A DNA stretch of 18,438 bases from Bacilli bacterium. GTDB lineage: Bacteria; Bacillota_I; Bacilli_A; RF39; UBA660. The translations under genes were made by a program, and so were the position numbers. Below are positions 16,001-18,438 of the stretch, one piece after another (the stretch's first letter is position 1; the number at the start of each line of letters is the position of its first letter). The stretch is taken from assembly GCA_017461465.1 (NCBI GenBank), contig JAFTYN010000006.1, positions 1 to 18,438 of the forward strand. Direction: 5' to 3'. The notes below the pieces were generated by a model. It saw nothing but the letters and a program-made list of their open reading frames with translations, was not told where the DNA came from and made no database searches.

Positions 16001-16352
16001 TTGTTTCAAACAAGTCTTCAGGAGGAAGAAATCTTAAAAATCCCATTAAATTAGTTATTACGATTTTTTTATTATTTAGCAAGATTTCATTTATTGTTTC
16101 TAATCTATTTACCTTTAGTTCCGGAGAAGTCGCTATTGCTTCACTTGTTAGAAAATCATCCATTGGAAACAAAAGAACTTCATCTGTATAATTTGTTAAA
16201 TCTTGATAGAATTTATTTGCTTCATACAAAGAACTTGTTACCAATAAAACAGATTTGTTTTGTTTTTCAAATAACTCTTTTATATATAGAGATTTTACTT
16301 GTTCAGTAAGACCACATACTTCATTCTTTTTAAACTCACTAAATAATTTCAT
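13068..16352 (-). CDS. mfd: Transcription-repair coupling factor Mfd
   Basis: 1094 residues, slightly short of the usual 1150-1180. The UvrB-like N-terminal modules span about 1-230. The RNA-polymerase-interacting domain is at about 415-475 (IGDYVVHFSHGVGRYLGI). The RecG-like SF2 translocase has Walker A GDVGYGKTE (572-580), DEEQRFG (673-679), SATPIPRTL (699-707), the helicase half CTTIIETGIDIPNVNTLI (811-828) and QIRGRVGRS (842-850). The C-terminal UvrA-masking domain follows. Mfd removes RNA polymerase stalled at lesions and recruits UvrA. It comes after pth, as in B. subtilis (spoVC-fin-mfd), but without the small fin gene, and a terminator lies in the gap. The ribosome binding site TGAAAGGAGG is strong. 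The middle section (about 230-410) is rich in Asn and Lys and poorly conserved. Confidence 0.97.
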   Translation of the reverse strand: MKLFSEFKKNEVCGLTEQVKSLYIKELFEKQNKSVLLVTSSLYEANKFYQDLTNYTDEVLLFPMDDFLTSEAIATSPELKVNRLETINEILLNNKKIVITNLMGFLRFLPPEDLFETKKINLTVNNEYNISNLKEKLFELGYKKEVTVSKTGEMAVRGFVLDIFPISSNNPIRIEFWGDQIESIREFDVNTQLTVDNINNVQISSITEFLIDKPLDNFNIKQRDLIKYIKPKSIANFLDGYVIFNDYEQLKITYSNLIEEIHNYSLSENLPSNIKFMFDFNELEDKLPDIKYFSNFDNHITNNLESYNSFPLDKFPKDKDGINKVLTSYLKKYHKVYLLCDSNKNINKLIDYIENPNIVLTNFNNYVENKINLIKYKISKGFIFENNVYISENDIFNNNVNQEKFKSKFKLGIKIKDANKLNIGDYVVHFSHGVGRYLGIKTLLKNGLKKDYLTIEYKDSDKLYIPVEKIDYINKYSSNEGYTPKLNKLGSGEWEKTKLRTRKKIEDIAKDLLKLYALRESTPGFSFLEDTKEQYEFEKEFKFQETNDQLKVIDEIKKDMEKSIPMDRLLCGDVGYGKTEVAFRAIFKAIMSGKQTAILCPTTILSNQHFNNAIDRFKSFPINIEILNRFVTPKKVTSIIKRLEEGKIDLLIGTHRILSDDIKFKDLGLLVIDEEQRFGVKHKEKIKEYKNNVDVLTLSATPIPRTLQMSMSGLRNLSLIETPPVDRYPIQTYVLSENKAIIKDAIYKELSRNGQCFILFNNIGKMEEKRQEILQLIPDAKIVCAHGKMSKQELEEIMENFVMGEFDILLCTTIIETGIDIPNVNTLIIFDADHFGLSQLYQIRGRVGRSNKIAYCYLMYDKSKVLSEVAIKRLNAIKEFTELGSGFAIAMRDLAIRGAGDILGSEQAGFIDTVGIELFMQMLEEEIAKLKGEEIESKEDKLNAMPIIDVSTSISNNYVEDEELKIELHKKINSIDSLEALNKIKDELEDRFGKLSEDLIIYMHEEWLEKLATTLNIKNIRQGKNSIEITIPKEIVETLDGQKLFIGVSRISRMFRFSKRGNNLIIILDIVKLDKHFVYYLIELFELIKKIKTA

Positions 16353-16374
16353 AATTTTTTCCTCCTTTCACGAC

Positions 16375-16395
16375 AAAAAAGATACTTTCGTATCA
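16375..16395 (-). terminator. Probable intrinsic terminator at the end of pth
   Basis: The minus-strand RNA is GAUAC, a GAAA tetraloop, GUAUC and UUUUUU. The stem is only 5 bp, extendable past a U-U mismatch by AAA/UUU. The pth stop codon UGA overlaps the first base pairs. It lies 22 bases before the mfd ATG, so it may attenuate mfd expression rather than end it. Confidence 0.6.
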
Positions 16396-16953
16396 TTTGC
16401 GATTATATTTATTCATCAAATTTTCAAAAGTGATTTTTGGATAATCATCCAAAATATTCATAATATATTCGATGGAATCATCAATTTTTTTCCTATCTTC
16501 TTTGCTAAAAGAACCTAAAACATAGTCTTTTGTGTCAACATTTTTATCATTTGATACACCAACTTTTATTCTTTTATAATCTTTCGTATTTAAATGTAAT
16601 TCGATATTCTTTAAGCCATTATGTCCACCACTACCACCTGACATTCTTAATTTAACGCTGCCACATGGTGTATCTAAGTCATCATGTATTATTAAAATAT
16701 CATCTATATTTATTTTATAAAAGTCTACATATTTTCTTATTACTTCACCTGATAAATTCATATATTTTTGCGGTTTTAATAGAATAATTTTTTCTCCATT
16801 TAGTGTATATTCTGAATATACACCTTGAAATTTTTCTTTACAACTTATTATTGATTTAGCTTTTAAATAAGCATCAATTACATCAAAACCTACATTATGC
16901 CTTGTTTTTTCATATTCTTTACCAGGATTACCTAACCCAACTATTAATTTCAT
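16393..16953 (-). CDS. pth: Peptidyl-tRNA hydrolase
   Basis: 186 residues, the usual size. Active-site residues are visible: N9 in GLGNPGKEYEKTRHNVG, H19 in the same stretch, N66 in KYMNLSG, D91 in IHDDLD, and N112 in the GGHNGLK substrate loop. The enzyme releases peptides from peptidyl-tRNA that drops off ribosomes. The start has AGGGGAT about 5 bases before the ATG, 8 bases after the rsmI stop, so it is co-transcribed with rsmI. The gene ends in TGA inside a hairpin that separates it from mfd. Confidence 0.97.
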   Translation of the reverse strand: MKLIVGLGNPGKEYEKTRHNVGFDVIDAYLKAKSIISCKEKFQGVYSEYTLNGEKIILLKPQKYMNLSGEVIRKYVDFYKINIDDILIIHDDLDTPCGSVKLRMSGGSGGHNGLKNIELHLNTKDYKRIKVGVSNDKNVDTKDYVLGSFSKEDRKKIDDSIEYIMNILDDYPKITFENLMNKYNRK

Positions 16954-16961
16954 TTTATCCC

Positions 16962-17798
16962 CTACTTACCATGAATTAAATTATATATTTCACTTTTTGG
17001 TACTTTTCTTAATTTTGCCACTTTCTTAATTGCTTCCATTTTACTCATACCATCAGACTCATATAATTCAACTTGTTTTTCTATTGACAAATCATCATAA
17101 ACATCTTCTTCTTTATTTCCTTCTATTACAATTACAAATTCACCTTTTGGTTCTTGTAATTCTAACATGACATCTGTAATATTACCACGATAAATTTCTT
17201 CATATCGCTTGCTTATTTCTCTAGAAATAGATATTTTTCTATCACCTAATATATTTTTCATATTTTCTAATGTTTTGCTTATGCGATGAGGTGCCTCATA
17301 GAAAATTATAGTATGTTTATATTTTTTTATTTCTTCTAATTCTTTTCTTAACTTACTATCTTTACTGTTTAAAAAACCATAAAATAAAAATGGTAGAGGT
17401 TCAATCCCTGAAGTTATTAATGCTGGTATTAAAGCAGTAGCACCAGGCAACCCAACCACATTATATCCTTTTTCAATTACTTTTTTAGCTATGTTGTAAC
17501 CAGGATCACTGATAACAGGCGTTCCCCTATCGCTTACTAAACCTACATTTTTTCCTTCTGATAACGCATTCACTACTAAATTAAAGTTTTTTTCTTCATT
17601 ATGATCATTATTTACATACATTCTTTTCTTTATATTTAGATGTTGTAATAAAACACCAGTAATTCTAGTATCTTCTGTTAATAAAAAATCTACCATTTCC
17701 AAAGTTTTAATACTTCTTAACGTTATATCATCCATGTTACCAATTGGCGTAGGAATCAAATATAATGATGCGTTTCCATCATAACTTTTTTGCGACAT
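16962..17798 (-). CDS. rsmI: 16S rRNA C1402 2'-O-methyltransferase (RsmI)
   Basis: 278 residues from the chosen ATG. The SAM-binding tetrapyrrole-methylase fold has PTPIGNMDDIT (16-26), SDRGTPVISDPG (89-100), GLPGATALIPAL (117-127) and YEAPHRI further on, all signatures of RsmI/YabC. It methylates the ribose of C1402 in the decoding centre of 16S rRNA. The open frame extends to a TTG at 17816, but AGAGGTGA lies between it and the ATG at 17798 with ideal spacing, so the ATG is preferred. It follows the TrmN6-like gene 10 bases after its stop, as in the yabB-yabC region of B. subtilis, but the small GIY-YIG gene (yazA) normally between them is absent. Confidence 0.95.
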   Translation of the reverse strand: MSQKSYDGNASLYLIPTPIGNMDDITLRSIKTLEMVDFLLTEDTRITGVLLQHLNIKKRMYVNNDHNEEKNFNLVVNALSEGKNVGLVSDRGTPVISDPGYNIAKKVIEKGYNVVGLPGATALIPALITSGIEPLPFLFYGFLNSKDSKLRKELEEIKKYKHTIIFYEAPHRISKTLENMKNILGDRKISISREISKRYEEIYRGNITDVMLELQEPKGEFVIVIEGNKEEDVYDDLSIEKQVELYESDGMSKMEAIKKVAKLRKVPKSEIYNLIHGK

Positions 17799-17808
17799 AA
17801 TTTCACCT

Positions 17809-18438
17809 CTATTCAAAATAAGCTTTTATTTCATCGGTATATTCACCGTTTTCTTTATGAGAATATAATGGTGGTAAAACTTTTAAACCACTTTTTCCAT
17901 TTTTCATACCCTCAACAAGTAATATATTAGCTTCTTTATCTTTTTTAGGATACACAAATTGTATTTTTTTAGGTTCAATATTATTTTTTTTCATCTCTTC
18001 TAAAATTTCAACCAATCTTTCTGGTCTATGAACAACAGCAATAACGCCATTATTTTTTAATAATTTTTTTGCTACCTTAAATAGTTGTTCTAAATTTAGA
18101 GTTATTTCATGACGTGCTAAAGTTTTTGTTTCATTAAAATTCAAATTTGAACTACTATTATACTTAAAATAAGGAGGATTGCAAGTTATTACATCATATG
18201 TATCAGATTCACATTTTAAATAATATTCATTTACATCAATGTTTAATATTTTTATTTGTTTTTCTTTATTATTTAATTTAACTGATTCAAGTGCTAGATC
18301 ATAAGATTTCTTTTGTATTTCTACTCCCGTTATTTCAGCTTTCGTTTTAGTAGATAAAATAAGAGGAATTGGTGCATTTCCACATCCTATGTCTAATACT
18401 TTCTCAATTTTTGAATTAAGTGTCACAAAATTAGGTAA
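17809..18438 (-). CDS. TrmN6/YfiC-like SAM methyltransferase, start outside the window
   Basis: At least 209 residues are visible; the frame stays open to the window edge (LPNF before the GTG at 18426), so the true start lies beyond and that GTG is not the start. Motif I is KVLDIGCGNAPIPL and the catalytic motif is CNPPYF, which marks N6-adenine or N5-glutamine methylation; VVHRPERL is also typical. The family (YabB in B. subtilis, TrmN6/YfiC in E. coli) includes the tRNA(Val) A37 N6-methyltransferase. Substrate is inferred from homology only. The stop TAG lies 10 bases before rsmI, so they probably form an operon. Confidence 0.88.
   Translation of the reverse strand, partial: LPNFVTLNSKIEKVLDIGCGNAPIPLILSTKTKAEITGVEIQKKSYDLALESVKLNNKEKQIKILNIDVNEYYLKCESDTYDVITCNPPYFKYNSSSNLNFNETKTLARHEITLNLEQLFKVAKKLLKNNGVIAVVHRPERLVEILEEMKKNNIEPKKIQFVYPKKDKEANILLVEGMKNGKSGLKVLPPLYSHKENGEYTDEIKAYFE

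Noticed and set aside
15667..16191. Plus-strand open frame of 174 codons
   Set aside because: It lies wholly inside mfd on the opposite strand, has no recognisable motif and no ribosome binding site; a shadow frame.
16393..16395. Possible mycoplasma genetic code (TGA as Trp), as the DNA is very AT-rich
   Set aside because: pth ends in TGA at the expected family length and tryptophans in Ung, MetG and FtsH-region genes use TGG, so the standard bacterial code fits.
16402..16407. TATAAT on the minus strand within the end of pth as an mfd promoter
   Set aside because: It is made of the Tyr-Asn codons of pth, has no good -35 box at 16-18 bases, and transcription from it would run into the hairpin at once.
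17799..17816. Longer rsmI start at TTG
   Set aside because: The segment contains the ribosome binding site AGAGGTGA for the ATG at 17798 and codes for non-conserved residues.

Overview
The window looks like chromosomal housekeeping DNA from a very AT-rich, low-GC Gram-positive-type bacterium (Firmicutes, or a related uncultured Bacilli/Mycoplasmatota lineage). The signs are low GC by eye, AAGGAGG/AGGTGA ribosome binding sites, sigma-A-type promoters, a T-box leader, and gene neighbourhoods known from Bacillus subtilis around oriC. Tryptophan is read from TGG and pth ends in TGA, so the standard bacterial code fits better than the mycoplasma code. A YabE-like exported 3D-domain protein suggests that the cell has a wall. 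I cannot name the genus.

Layout: every gene but one is on the minus strand, so transcription runs from high to low coordinates. From the right edge: a partial TrmN6-like methyltransferase, rsmI and pth, closed by a terminator; then mfd. A bidirectional terminator separates mfd from the only plus-strand gene, a CBS/DRTGG-containing family II pyrophosphatase. Its promoter diverges from that of a T-box leader that controls dut and metG, and a terminator closes that unit. Next come tatD, a YabE-like gene with its own promoter and terminator, and a four-gene run ksgA-ung-tilS-ftsH ended by a terminator that overlaps the ftsH stop. The left end is the partition operon soj-parB followed by an MscS channel and the start of a DUF951 gene.

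Themes: RNA and translation quality (RsmI, KsgA, TilS, TrmN6-like, Pth, MetRS), uracil in DNA (dUTPase plus uracil-DNA glycosylase), transcription-coupled repair (Mfd), membrane proteolysis (FtsH), chromosome segregation (Soj/ParB) and pyrophosphate removal. Genes that in B. subtilis lie on both sides of oriC are joined here without the dnaA/gid region, and several usual neighbours (rnmV, hprT, the small GIY-YIG gene) are absent.

The most unusual observation is the C-terminus of FtsH, which carries an acidic linker and a roughly 35-residue segment that reads like the N-terminal helical domain of transcription factor Rho (Rho_N/SAP-like). Next are a T-box, probably methionine-specific, that places dut under tRNA control together with metG, an Asp-to-Glu change at the catalytic position of dUTPase, and repeated use of terminator hairpins that contain the stop codon of the gene they end. 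I saw no CRISPR array, insertion sequence, prophage, rRNA or tRNA gene. I found no clear new defence or mobile system; this is mainly conserved core genome.
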